Below are positions 26,622-34,683 of a stretch of DNA of 54,390 nucleotides, one piece after another. The stretch is from positions 1 to 54,390 of the forward strand of contig JAUHYP010000020.1 of assembly GCA_030426265.1 (NCBI GenBank), given 5' to 3'. Position 1 is the stretch's first letter, and each line of letters opens with the position of its first letter. The notes beneath the pieces are model-generated. The model had not been told where the DNA came from. It saw only the letters and a program-made list of their open reading frames with translations, and searched no databases. The DNA comes from Gammaproteobacteria bacterium. Lineage in GTDB: Bacteria > Pseudomonadota > Gammaproteobacteria > Xanthomonadales > SZUA-36. The translations under genes and the position numbers were made by a program.

Positions 26622-27569
26622 TCACACCGGGGGCGCGGCGCCGTCCAGGCCGTTCTTGCGGGCGAAGGACTGGAAGGCCTGCACGCACAGCGTCGGCGCC
26701 TCCAGCATCGGCAAGTGCCCCACTTCCTTGTGCATCACCAGGGTCGAGCCGGGAATGCGCTCGTGCAGCACCCGGGCGCCGTCGGGATGGGTGGCCTTGT
26801 CCTCCCGGCCCCACTCGATGAGCACGGGCATCCGAAAATCCCCGGCGAGTTCGTCCAGCGGGCGGGACTGGCGCAGGAATTCGTCCTCGATGCGCGGCAG
26901 GTCGTCCTTCAGGCGTGCGGTGTTGAGGTAGCCCGCGCGGGCAAGGGCATAGGGCACGTGGGGGCGCTTGAAGAACATGAGGTTCACGAGACGGATGTAG
27001 TCGCGCATGCGCTCCACCCGAAACGGGTTCTCCTTGCCTTCCAGGTAGCGTTCCATGATCTCGCTTTGCGTGGCGGACATGACCCCGAAGGCGTCCTGCA
27101 GCCACAGGGCGCGGACCCTGTCCGGCCGCCGAGCCGCGAACTCCCCGGCCACCCAGGCGCCCATGGAATTGCCACCGATGATGCAGGTCTCGACGCCCAG
27201 GGCGTCCAGCCAGGCCTCCAGGCGCGCCGACTGCTCTTCGATCCGGAAATTCAGACCGGCGGGTGGCTGGCTGCGGCCGAAGCCGGGCAGGTCCGGCACC
27301 AGGACACGGTAGTGCCGCCGTAGCGGGCCGACCACGCCCAGCCAGTGGTCGGCCTCGGCGCCCAGGCCGTGGAGGATGACCAGCCAGGGGCCTGTCCCGC
27401 CATCCAGGTATTGCCAGCGGATCCCGTCGACCACCACGTGATGGGAGCGAAAACCGGTGATCCGCCGCGCCAGGAAGCTGAGCAGCCACATCCAGCGCAA
27501 GGGGATCACGTACCAGCTGGCGACCAGCAGGAACAGTCCGATGGCGACGTACAGCGACGATTGACTCAT
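26622..27569 (-). CDS. Alpha/beta-fold hydrolase, membrane-anchored
   Basis: A 315-residue hydrolase with an N-terminal membrane segment (LYVAIGLFLLVASWYVIPL, about residues 6-24), then an alpha/beta fold. The oxyanion motif is LHGLGA, the nucleophile Ser is in GGNSMGAWVA, the acid Asp in EWGREDKATHP and the His in EVGHLPMLE. It resembles lipases/esterases of the 2-hydroxymuconate hydrolase type; the substrate is unknown. It is convergent with the second receptor gene and divergent from the cyclophilin. There is no ribosome site; a -10 box lies just upstream of the start codon. Confidence 0.87.
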   Translation of the reverse strand: MSQSSLYVAIGLFLLVASWYVIPLRWMWLLSFLARRITGFRSHHVVVDGIRWQYLDGGTGPWLVILHGLGAEADHWLGVVGPLRRHYRVLVPDLPGFGRSQPPAGLNFRIEEQSARLEAWLDALGVETCIIGGNSMGAWVAGEFAARRPDRVRALWLQDAFGVMSATQSEIMERYLEGKENPFRVERMRDYIRLVNLMFFKRPHVPYALARAGYLNTARLKDDLPRIEDEFLRQSRPLDELAGDFRMPVLIEWGREDKATHPDGARVLHERIPGSTLVMHKEVGHLPMLEAPTLCVQAFQSFARKNGLDGAAPPV

Positions 27570-27575
27570 GTGTTT

Positions 27576-27581
27576 ATCATA
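27576..27581 (-). promoter_or_regulatory. -10 box of the alpha/beta hydrolase gene
   Basis: TATGAT on the minus strand, 6 nt before ATG 27569, so transcription would begin at or next to the start codon. With no ribosome site this predicts a leaderless mRNA. Confidence 0.45.
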
Positions 27582-27601
27582 GTCGTTCGACCCTGCTGCG
27601 G

Positions 27602-28213
27602 ATGCCCGCCATGATTCGATTTCTTGCTGTCGTCACGCTCCTCGGACTGGCCTTCGCGCGTCCCGCATCGGCCGAGTTCCAGTGCGCTCCGGAGGACGTT
27701 CTGCCCGACAACGCCTTCCCCGTGGTGGTGTTCGAGACCTCCATGGGCACCGTCGAGGTCGAGCTGAACCGCCTGCGCGCGCCCGCGACGGTGAACAATT
27801 TCCTGGCCTACGCGGTTTCCGGCGTCTACGACGGGACGCTGTTTCACCGGGTGATCGCCGATTTCGTCGTGCAGGGCGGGGGGTTCGACACCGACTGGGA
27901 CGCGATCGAGGAACGCCCGCCCGTCATGAACGAATCCGGCAACGGACTGGGCAACGACCCCTGGACCATCGCCATGGCCCGCATGGACGATCCGCACTCG
28001 GCCACCAGCCAGTTCTTCTTCAACGTGGCCGACAACACCGGCGCGCTCGATCCCGACACCCGCCACTGGGGCTACACGGTGTTCGGCACGGTCATTTCCG
28101 GGCGGGAGGTGCTCGAGGCCATTGCCGCGGTGCCGACGGGCTATCACGCCGAGTTCGACTACCAGGATGTCCCCGTCACCGCCGTGACGCTGACGCGCGT
28201 GACCATCCAGTGA
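27602..28213 (+). CDS. Periplasmic cyclophilin-type peptidyl-prolyl isomerase
   Basis: A 203-residue protein with a signal peptide (FLAVVTLLGLAFARPASA) and a cyclophilin domain (about residues 36-200). It speeds cis-trans isomerisation of prolyl bonds during folding of exported proteins, as PpiA does. Family core: FHRVIADFVVQGGGFD, and ATSQFFFNVADN. An ATG at 27611 in the same frame is an equally good start. Seven residues between NDPW and ARMDD match short bacterial cyclophilins, without the eukaryotic loop. Downstream gene follows after 27 bp and may be co-transcribed. Confidence 0.9.
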   Translation: MPAMIRFLAVVTLLGLAFARPASAEFQCAPEDVLPDNAFPVVVFETSMGTVEVELNRLRAPATVNNFLAYAVSGVYDGTLFHRVIADFVVQGGGFDTDWDAIEERPPVMNESGNGLGNDPWTIAMARMDDPHSATSQFFFNVADNTGALDPDTRHWGYTVFGTVISGREVLEAIAAVPTGYHAEFDYQDVPVTAVTLTRVTIQ

Positions 28214-28240
28214 TGGTCGGCCGGTAATGGACGCCCTGTG

Positions 28241-29128
28241 ATGGACGAAGTCGGGCGGCGCTGGGCCGTCACCGCGGTCCTGCTGCTGGTGGCCCTGCTG
28301 TCGGTGTTGCCCGTGCTGGACGAGCGGGCCGAGCATAACTACGAATCCCTGTTCCAGCGCGCCCTGATCACCTTCGCGCTGGCACGGACACTCAATGGCG
28401 TCATCTCGGCGGTGCAGGGCACGGAAGTGGCCCTCCAGCCGGCCGGCGTAGGTGTGACCCTGACGCCCGGCGAGGTGCTGGATCCGGTCAATGACCTCGT
28501 GGAGCGCTTCTCCTGGATCATGCTCGGGGCCACGATCAGCCTGGGCGTCCAGAGCGTGCTGCTGGAGATCAGCGCCTGGTGGGTGTTGCAGGGCCTGGTG
28601 GTGGTGCTGGCCCTGTGGCTGCTGTTCCTGCGCTGGCGGGGAGGAAAACCCACCCCGGCCCGCGCCTGGCTGTGGCGCGCCCTGCTGGCGGCGGTGTTCC
28701 TGCGCTTCGCCGTTCCGCTCACGCTGGTGGCCAACGAGGCCGTGTACGAACTGTTCCTGGCGTCGCGCTATGACGAGAGCACCCAGGTGATCGAGCAGGC
28801 GGGGGCCGCCCTCGAGGAACTGGGCGCCGAGCAGGCGGAGGCCGCCGGCGCCGCGGTGGCGGAGGCGGGCGATGCCGGCATGCTCGACCGGTTCCTGGGG
28901 CCTCTGGGCGATGCCTGGCGCTCGGCCGTGGACGGCCCCGGCCTCGGCGCGCGGGTGGACGCGATCCAGGCCCGCGCCGCCGCCATGATCGAGCACCTGA
29001 TCCAGCTGAGCGTGGTCTTCGTGCTGCAGACCGGCATACTTCCCCTGGCCTTCCTGTGGGCCTTCCTGCAACTGGCGAAATGGCTGATCCGGCCTCCGCC
29101 GATTCATCGCCAGAATGATGAAAAATAG
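28241..29128 (+). CDS. Uncharacterised integral membrane protein
   Basis: About 295 residues with hydrophobic segments at roughly 8-25, 85-105, 110-130, 150-172 and 260-285, and an acidic, Ala-rich coiled stretch (about 185-230: EQAGAALEELGAEQAEAAGA) in between. I recognise no enzyme or transporter motif. A GTG at 28238 in frame could also start it. It is close behind the cyclophilin gene in the same direction. The AT-rich DNA after its stop holds the 29145 motif. Function unknown. Confidence 0.75.
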   Translation: MDEVGRRWAVTAVLLLVALLSVLPVLDERAEHNYESLFQRALITFALARTLNGVISAVQGTEVALQPAGVGVTLTPGEVLDPVNDLVERFSWIMLGATISLGVQSVLLEISAWWVLQGLVVVLALWLLFLRWRGGKPTPARAWLWRALLAAVFLRFAVPLTLVANEAVYELFLASRYDESTQVIEQAGAALEELGAEQAEAAGAAVAEAGDAGMLDRFLGPLGDAWRSAVDGPGLGARVDAIQARAAAMIEHLIQLSVVFVLQTGILPLAFLWAFLQLAKWLIRPPPIHRQNDEK

Positions 29129-29144
29129 CCAAATAAAATAAATA

Positions 29145-29160
29145 TTGACAAAAACGTCAA
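29145..29160. promoter_or_regulatory. TTGAC-N6-GTCAA palindrome (copy 1 of 3)
   Basis: TTGAC, AAAAAC, GTCAA. The 17-mer from 29144 matches 16 of 17 bases of the copy at 53698. TTGACA (29145-29150) also works as a -35 box with TAAACT (29169-29174) 18 bp on. It lies in the 305-bp gap between the membrane-protein and MscS genes. Confidence 0.55.
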
Positions 29161-29181
29161 ATAATGAATAAACTGACAATC

Positions 29182-29333
29182 AAGGGGAGTGCCCCCAGCC
29201 AGTGTTCCGGGTCGAGGGACCGGATGCGGCGGCCGAAAGGGGAGTTTCGGCAAGCAGTACGAAGGGGAGACAGACGCCCGGCCCCGGGGAGACACAGGTG
29301 GCGTGGGCCGGTTCGGGTCGGGACCGGCCTTTC
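29182..29333 (+). ncRNA. Small RNA candidate upstream of the MscS gene
   Basis: The 29129-29433 gap has no convincing protein gene. After a promoter-like TTGACA-18-TAAACT (29145-29174) the DNA turns strongly GC-rich and carries GGGGAG four times (29184, 29239, 29264, 29286). A hairpin with arms GGCCGGT (29306-29312) and ACCGGCC (29323-29329) is followed by TTT. This could bound a transcript of about 150 nt, or be a leader of the MscS mRNA. No known RNA family was recognised. Confidence 0.3.
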
Positions 29334-29394
29334 GCTCGCAGGCCGCATGCAGCGTGCTTGCAGCTTGCTTGCCTTGGGCGCCGCGCGTCCGCGC

Positions 29395-29400
29395 TAGAAT
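29395..29400 (+). promoter_or_regulatory. -10 box of the MscS gene
   Basis: TAGAAT (5/6 to consensus) 33 bp before the ATG at 29434, in the context GCGCTAGAATGAC. The -35 region has only a weak TTGGGC at 29374. Confidence 0.45.
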
Positions 29401-29433
29401 GACGTCTTTGTCACCCGGGGTCCCCATGTCGTG

Positions 29434-30378
29434 ATGGAGTGGCTGAGCAATTTCTGGACGAGCCTGTCCCATCTGCTGAGCAAGCAGCTGTTCATGTTCG
29501 GCGATTCGGCCATCACCGTTTCGCAGGTGGTGGCGGCGCCGCTGCTCATCGTCCTGGGCGTCCTGATTGCGCGCCTGTTCGAGCGCAACCTGTCCCGCCG
29601 CTTCACGAGCCGCGGCATGGACAACAACCTCGTGCTGCTGATCCGCCGGGGTTTCTGGGTGCTCGTCATCGTGATGCTCCTGCTGCTGGCGCTGAGCATC
29701 CTCAACGTGCCGCTGGGCGCCTTCACCTTCATTTCGGGCGCGGTGGCCATCGGCGTGGGCTTCGGCGCCCAGGCCATCATCAACAACTTCATCAGCGGCT
29801 GGATCCTGATGGGCGAGCGTCCCATCCGGATCGGCGACCTGCTGGAATTCGAGGGAACGCTCGGGCGGGTGGAGAACATCAACACGCGCGCCACCCTGAT
29901 TCGCCGCATCGACGGGGTGCACATCGTCACGCCCAACAGCTTTTTCATCGAGAACACGGTGATCAACTGGACGCTGGTGAACGACGAGATCCGCACCACG
30001 GTGCGCGTGGGAGTGGCCTATGGCTCCCCCGTGCGACGGGTGAAGGAACTGATTCTGAAGGCGGCCAACGAGCACGGTGACGTGATGCAGGAACCGCCGC
30101 CGGTGGTGATCTTCGAGGACTTCGGCGACAACGCCCTGGTGTTCGACCTGTTTTTCTGGACCATGCTGCGTCCCGGCGGCGACCTGCGCGGCCTGCGCAG
30201 CGACCTGCGCTTCCGCATCACGGAACTGTTCGAGAACGAAGGGATCGTCATCGCCTTCCCGCAGCGCGACGTCCACCTGGACGGGCAGCTCCGGATCGTC
30301 CGGGAGGGTGGCTCAGAACCAGCGGTTGCGAACGAAGTAGATCACCTGCGCGCCGAGAATCGAAGCGAGCATTCCTGA
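29434..30378 (+). CDS. MscS family small-conductance mechanosensitive channel
   Basis: A 314-residue channel that opens on membrane stretch to release solutes after hypo-osmotic shock. Three membrane helices: about residues 28-48, 70-92 and the pore helix 96-125, whose Gly/Ala pattern reads GAVAIGVGFGAQAIINNFISG. The MscS beta domain follows (GERPIRIGDLLEFEG, then IVTPNSFFIENTVINW), then the cytosolic domain. A GTG at 29431 is an alternative start. The last 66 bp overlap the 3' end of the convergent ZntB-like gene. An osmotic role fits the sucrose operon nearby. Confidence 0.92.
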   Translation: MEWLSNFWTSLSHLLSKQLFMFGDSAITVSQVVAAPLLIVLGVLIARLFERNLSRRFTSRGMDNNLVLLIRRGFWVLVIVMLLLLALSILNVPLGAFTFISGAVAIGVGFGAQAIINNFISGWILMGERPIRIGDLLEFEGTLGRVENINTRATLIRRIDGVHIVTPNSFFIENTVINWTLVNDEIRTTVRVGVAYGSPVRRVKELILKAANEHGDVMQEPPPVVIFEDFGDNALVFDLFFWTMLRPGGDLRGLRSDLRFRITELFENEGIVIAFPQRDVHLDGQLRIVREGGSEPAVANEVDHLRAENRSEHS

Positions 30379-31302
30379 AAAGATCCAGAAGGCCCAGGGG
30401 TTGTCCGCCCCCGGAATGCCGCCGACGTTGATGCCCAGCAGGCCGGTGAGAAAGCCCATCGGCAGGAACAGGGCGGCGGTGATGGACAGCAGGTACATGC
30501 GCTTGTTGAGCTGGTCTGAAAGGCTGCTGACCAGTTCCTCGTGTATCACCGTGGCGCGCTCGCGCACGGCGTCCAGGTCTTCCACCAGCCGCACCATGCG
30601 GTCGTAGATCTCCCTGAGGCGCAGGCGGTCCTCGGCGTTGAACCATTCCGGCGGGTCGGTCTGCAGGCGTCCCAGGGCGTCGCGCTGGGGCCCCAGGTAG
30701 CGGCGCAGCGCGATGGCTTCACGCCGCAGTTCGGACAGGCGCGAGCGTGATTCGGACTGTGGCGCGTCCAGCACATCCTCTTCGAGCAGTGCGACCTCGT
30801 CCTCGACCTGGTTGACGGCGTCGTTGATGCGCTCGACCAGCCGGTCGACCAGGCGCAGCAGGATGTCGGTGACGCCCTGCGCCGGACGCTCTTCCAGGGA
30901 CTTTCGGGTGTCGACCACCGACAACAGCTTTCGGCGCCGCGTCGAGATCATCCGGTCCTTGTCCACCCACAAGCGGATGGACACCATGTCCTCGGGCTCC
31001 GCGCCGGGGTTGAGGTTCACTCCGCGCAGGACCAGCAGCAGGCCCTCGGCGCTGACGGTGGCCCGCGGCCGGGTCTCGGTGGCGACCAGGGCGTTCGCCA
31101 CGGGGGCCGGGAGCCGGCCCGGACCGGTGAGCCAGCGGCGCAGGTCATGGTGGTTGGCGTCGAAGTGCGCCCAGAGCGGACCGTCCTCCGGCTGCCAGTG
31201 GTCCAGCGCTTCGAGTTCCAGCGAACGCGCCGGCCCCGCGGGATCCATCACCTGCGCGTGGATCAAAAGGGGAGGATCGGTGTGCTCGGGCGTTTCCTTC
31301 AT
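30313..31302 (-). CDS. zntB: CorA/ZntB family divalent-cation transporter
   Basis: A 329-residue inner-membrane protein. A long cytosolic funnel (about 1-265) rich in charged helices is followed by two membrane helices (about 270-290 and 303-323). The loop between them has GINVGGIPG, the GxN signature of the family, as in ZntB proteins. It moves Zn2+ or another divalent cation. ATG 31302 begins the recognisable family sequence; an upstream ATG at 31338 adds 12 residues. The C-terminus overlaps the MscS gene tail to tail by 66 bp. Confidence 0.9.
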   Translation of the reverse strand: MKETPEHTDPPLLIHAQVMDPAGPARSLELEALDHWQPEDGPLWAHFDANHHDLRRWLTGPGRLPAPVANALVATETRPRATVSAEGLLLVLRGVNLNPGAEPEDMVSIRLWVDKDRMISTRRRKLLSVVDTRKSLEERPAQGVTDILLRLVDRLVERINDAVNQVEDEVALLEEDVLDAPQSESRSRLSELRREAIALRRYLGPQRDALGRLQTDPPEWFNAEDRLRLREIYDRMVRLVEDLDAVRERATVIHEELVSSLSDQLNKRMYLLSITAALFLPMGFLTGLLGINVGGIPGADNPWAFWIFSGMLASILGAQVIYFVRNRWF

Positions 31303-31355
31303 GCCGATAGTGTCGGAGCAAGGTGCTCGGTGGGTCAAGGCGGGTGTCGGAATCC

Positions 31356-31364
31356 TGCTAAACT
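31356..31364 (+). promoter_or_regulatory. Extended -10 element (TGCTAAACT) before the tRNA fragment
   Basis: TGnTAnnnT element that would start transcription about 31371, just before the tRNA-Arg 5' fragment. It resembles the TAAAAT element before the real tRNA. Confidence 0.45.
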
Positions 31365-31384
31365 TCGCGGCCGTAGCGCCCGTA

Positions 31385-31406
31385 GCGCCCGTAGCTCATC
31401 AGGATA
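31385..31406 (+). pseudogene. Duplicate of the first 22 nt of tRNA-Arg(CCT)
   Basis: Identical to 31540-31561, the acceptor 5' strand and most of the D-arm of the tRNA-Arg gene, then the match ends. It is preceded by two copies of GTAGCGCCC and a promoter-like element. The 3' part of the tRNA is missing, so it is a relic or a remnant of tandem duplication. Confidence 0.8.
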
Positions 31407-31417
31407 CGCACGACGGC

Positions 31418-31492
31418 CCTCGACCTTCGCTTCTTTCGCTTCGCGAAAACCGCAAAGGCCGAGGAAGCCTGTGCTGCACCAGAATTTGGTGC
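31418..31492 (+). other. Two hairpins between the tRNA fragment and tRNA-Arg
   Basis: Hairpin A: CCTCGACCTT (31418-31427) with AAGGCCGAGG (31455-31464), one mismatch, and inside it TTTCGC-TTC-GCGAAA (31434-31448). Hairpin B: GCACCA-GAATT-TGGTGC (31476-31492). Neither has a T-tract. They may be processing or attenuation structures in a transcript from 31371. Confidence 0.4.
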
Positions 31493-31522
31493 CAGGCCTC
31501 GGGTGAGTTTGCACACTTGCTG

Positions 31523-31528
31523 TAAAAT
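31523..31528 (+). promoter_or_regulatory. -10 box of tRNA-Arg
   Basis: TAAAAT 11 nt before the tRNA gene. Confidence 0.5.
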
Positions 31529-31539
31529 CCCGGCTCGTT

Positions 31540-31616
31540 GCGCCCGTAGCTCATCAGGATAGAGCACCAGATTCCTAATCTGGGGGTAGCAGGTTCGAGT
31601 CCTGCCGGGCGCGCCA
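31540..31616 (+). tRNA. tRNA-Arg (anticodon CCT)
   Basis: Full cloverleaf: acceptor GCGCCCG (31540-31546) with CGGGCGC (31606-31612), D-arm GTAGCTCATCAGGATAGAGC, anticodon stem CCAGA/TCTGG around TTCCTAA with anticodon CCT, T-arm CAGGTTCGAGTCCTG, discriminator G and encoded CCA. Reads AGG codons. A 22-nt copy of its 5' end lies 155 bp upstream. Confidence 0.97.
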
Positions 31617-31678
31617 TATCCCGCTCCCATTCGCGCGGACTTTCAATTGCCATCCCGGCACAGTAGCCTTGGTCGTCC

Positions 31679-33826
31679 ATGCCGGACGCCGACGACAAGC
31701 TGTACCTCGTCCTGGTCAGCATCCACGGCCTCATCCGGGGCCACGACCTGGAGCTGGGCCGGGATGCCGACACGGGGGGGCAGACCAAGTACGTGGTGGA
31801 CCTGGCCCGGGCCCTGGGGGAGCATCCCCGGGTCGGCCAGGTGGACCTGGTCACCCGCCGCATCGTCGACCCGAAGGTCGGCCCGGACTATGCCGAACCC
31901 ATCGAGTCCCTGAGCGAGCGCGCGCGCATCGTGCGCATCGAAGGCGGTCCCGAAGAGTACGTTCCCAAGGAGCAACTCTGGGACCACCTCGATCCCTTCA
32001 CCGACAACCTGGTGGACTGGCTCAACGAGCAGCCACGCAGCCCGGACATCATCCACGGACACTACGCCGACGCCGGCTACGTGGGCGTGCGCGTGGCCAA
32101 TCTGCTGGGCATTCCACTGGTGCACACCGGCCATTCCCTGGGCCGCGACAAACGCAAGCAGTTGCTCGCCAAGGGCATGTCGCCCGAAGCCATCGAGACC
32201 ACCTACAACATGGTCCGCCGCATTCGCGCCGAGGAGGAACTGCTGGCCAACGCGGACCTGGTGATCACGAGCACGCGCAACGAGATCGAGGAGCAATATC
32301 GTCTTTACAACTTCTACGATCCCGAGCGCATGGCGGTGATCCCGCCGGGAACCAACCTGGCGCAGTTCCGGCCGCCCGAGGAGGGCGAGGAATTCCCCTT
32401 CGCCGCGAAGCTCGCCCCCTTCCTGCGCGATCCGGGCAAGCCCCTCGTGCTGGCCCTGTCACGGCCGGACGAGCGCAAGAACATCGCCATCCTGCTGGAG
32501 GCCTTCGGCCAGTCGGAGGCGCTGCGCGAGGCGGCCAACCTGCTGGTCATCGCCGGCAATCGCGACAACATCCGTGACCTGGACCAGGGCCCGGAGGCGG
32601 TGCTGACCGACCTGCTGCTGCGCGTGGACGAGCACGGCCTGTACGGCCATGTCGCCCTGCCCAAGCGGCACACGCCGGAAGAGGTCGGGCAGGTCTATCG
32701 CATGGCGGCGGCCGGCGGCGGGGTGTTCGTCAATCCGGCGCTGACCGAACCTTTCGGCCTGACCCTGCTGGAAGCCGCGGCCAGCGGGCTGCCCCTGGTG
32801 GCGACCGAGAACGGCGGGCCGGTGGACATCATCGCCAACTGCGACAACGGCGTGCTGGTCGACCCGCTGGACGCGGGGATGATTGCCGAATCCCTGCTGG
32901 GCCTGCTCACCGATAGCGAGCGCTGGCGGAAGGCGGTCGACAACGGTTTGGAAGGCGTTCGCCGGCACTACGCCTGGAGCGCCCATGCTGAGCAGCTGGT
33001 CGAGCGCATGGAGACCCTCGGCGGCGCCCACCGCACGCCGGCCGTGGAGCGGCCGCTGCAGGACGCCCCGGCCTACCGCGACCGGGCCATCGTCAGCGAC
33101 CTCGACCAGAGCCTGCTGGGCGATCCGGAATCCCTGCCGGCCTTCGCCGAATTCCTGCAGAGGAACCAGCGCAAGGTGAGCTTCGGCATCGCCACCGGGC
33201 GCACCTTCGGCTCCGCCCTGGCGGTGATGCGCAAGTACAAGCTGCCGCGCCCGGACGTATTGATCAGCGGCCTGGGCACGCGCATCCACTACCGCAGCGT
33301 GCTGTCCGAGGACCGGGCCTGGACCGACCACATCGACCACGACTGGTCGCGCGCACGCATCGAGCGCCTGTTCCGGGACGAGCCCGGGCTCAAGCTGCAG
33401 CCCACGGACAAGCAGAACGAGTTCAAGCTGTCCTATTTCTACGATCCCGAGGAAGGCCGCCCGCTGGCGGAGCTGGTCGACACCCTGCACCGGCATGAAC
33501 TGACCGCGAACGTGATCACCTCCTTCGGGCAGTACATCGACATCGTGCCTTCGCGGGCCTCGAAGGGTCAGGCCCTGCGCTGGGTGGCCCTGCGCCTGGG
33601 CATCCCCCTGGAGCGCATCCTGGTGGCCGGCGGCTCCGGCGCGGACGAGGACCTGCTGCGCGGCAACACCCTCGGGGTGGTGGTGGCCAACCGCCACGGC
33701 GAGGAACTCTCGGAACTGGTCGACGTCGAGCGGGTGTATTTCTCCGAACGCTCCCACGCCGCGGGGCTGCTGGAGGCCGTCGACCACTACGGCTTCCTGG
33801 ATCTCGAGCGCAGGAAGCCGGCTTGA
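31679..33826 (+). CDS. sps: Sucrose-phosphate synthase (GT4) with C-terminal HAD domain
   Basis: Makes sucrose-6-phosphate from UDP-glucose (or ADP-glucose) and fructose-6-phosphate. The protein is 715 residues. The GT4 synthase part (about 1-455) starts LYLVLVSIHGLIRGHDLELG and has GRDADTGGQTKYV, the GHSLGRDKR region and the EPFGLTLLEAAASGLP sugar-nucleotide motif. From about residue 470 a HAD-IIB domain follows, with DLDQSLLG and GGSGADEDLL; the latter has Gly where active phosphatases have the first Asp of GDSGND, so phosphatase activity is doubtful. The separate phosphatase gene next to it fits that. Weak ribosome site. First gene of the sucrose operon. Confidence 0.93.
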   Translation: MPDADDKLYLVLVSIHGLIRGHDLELGRDADTGGQTKYVVDLARALGEHPRVGQVDLVTRRIVDPKVGPDYAEPIESLSERARIVRIEGGPEEYVPKEQLWDHLDPFTDNLVDWLNEQPRSPDIIHGHYADAGYVGVRVANLLGIPLVHTGHSLGRDKRKQLLAKGMSPEAIETTYNMVRRIRAEEELLANADLVITSTRNEIEEQYRLYNFYDPERMAVIPPGTNLAQFRPPEEGEEFPFAAKLAPFLRDPGKPLVLALSRPDERKNIAILLEAFGQSEALREAANLLVIAGNRDNIRDLDQGPEAVLTDLLLRVDEHGLYGHVALPKRHTPEEVGQVYRMAAAGGGVFVNPALTEPFGLTLLEAAASGLPLVATENGGPVDIIANCDNGVLVDPLDAGMIAESLLGLLTDSERWRKAVDNGLEGVRRHYAWSAHAEQLVERMETLGGAHRTPAVERPLQDAPAYRDRAIVSDLDQSLLGDPESLPAFAEFLQRNQRKVSFGIATGRTFGSALAVMRKYKLPRPDVLISGLGTRIHYRSVLSEDRAWTDHIDHDWSRARIERLFRDEPGLKLQPTDKQNEFKLSYFYDPEEGRPLAELVDTLHRHELTANVITSFGQYIDIVPSRASKGQALRWVALRLGIPLERILVAGGSGADEDLLRGNTLGVVVANRHGEELSELVDVERVYFSERSHAAGLLEAVDHYGFLDLERRKPA

Positions 33827-34683
33827 TGGCGTCCCTGCTGCTCGCCACCGACCTGGACCGAACCCTCATCCCCAACGGGCCGCAGCCCGAGTCGCCCGGC
33901 GCCCGCGAGGCCCTGGCGCGGCTGGTGGCGCATCCCGGCGTGACCCTGGCCTACGTCAGCGGACGCCACCGGGAACTGGTCGAGGACGCCATGGCCGAAT
34001 GGTCGCTGCCACGGCCGGATTACGTCATCGGCGACGTGGGCACGACGATCTGGCGGGTGCCGGGGCAGGGCGACTGGACCCGCGATGCGGACTGGGAAGC
34101 GGCCATCGGCGCGGACTGGAGCGGACGGACCGGCGGCGAACTCGCGGAACGGCTTTCCGACCTGCCCGGCCTGGTTCTGCAGCCGCCGGACCGCCAGAAC
34201 CGGCACAAGCTGAGCTGGTTCCTGCCGGGGGATGCCGACACGCCATCCCTCGCCACCGAGATCCACCAGCGACTGGCGGCGCTCGGTGTCGAGACGCGGC
34301 TGGTGTTCAGCATCGACGAGACGGCCGACCAGGGACTGCTGGACGTCCTGCCGGCCCGCGCCTCGAAGTTGCACGCCATCGAGGCCCTGGTCGCCCGACT
34401 GGGCATTGCCACCGACGACACCGTGTTCTGCGGCGACAGCGGCAATGACCTGGAGGTGCTGGTCAGTGCACTGCCGGCCGTGCTGGTGGCCAACGCCACC
34501 GGGCCCGTGCGCCAGGCCGCACGGGACGGCGCCGGGGCCGCCGGCACCACGGCGCAGCTTTACTGCGCCAGCGGCGGCTTCCTGGGCATGAACGGTTGCT
34601 ACGCCGCCGGCATGCTCGAGGGCATCGCCCATTTCCATCCCTGGACCGAGGCCGCCATGACGGCGAAGGAGCGAAGCGCATGA
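33826..34683 (+). CDS. spp: Sucrose-6-phosphate phosphatase (HAD-IIB)
   Basis: Releases sucrose from the sucrose-6-phosphate made by the upstream synthase. A 285-residue HAD-family enzyme with all motifs: ATDLDRTLIP (nucleophile and acid Asp), AYVSGRHREL, the Lys of SKLHAIEAL, and FCGDSGNDLEVL. ATG 33826 overlaps the synthase stop by one base (TGATG); AGGA lies 11 nt upstream. The GDSGND motif is complete here, unlike in the synthase's own HAD domain. Confidence 0.93.
   Translation: MASLLLATDLDRTLIPNGPQPESPGAREALARLVAHPGVTLAYVSGRHRELVEDAMAEWSLPRPDYVIGDVGTTIWRVPGQGDWTRDADWEAAIGADWSGRTGGELAERLSDLPGLVLQPPDRQNRHKLSWFLPGDADTPSLATEIHQRLAALGVETRLVFSIDETADQGLLDVLPARASKLHAIEALVARLGIATDDTVFCGDSGNDLEVLVSALPAVLVANATGPVRQAARDGAGAAGTTAQLYCASGGFLGMNGCYAAGMLEGIAHFHPWTEAAMTAKERSA

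Noticed and set aside
7054-29291. CsrA-binding reading of the GGGGAG repeats
   Set aside because: The hexamers lack the A two bases before GGA required by the ANGGA core.
29164-29397. 77-codon frame in the gap before MscS
   Set aside because: Arg/Gly-rich, no ribosome site, and its 3' end crosses the MscS -10 box. The stretch fits an RNA better.
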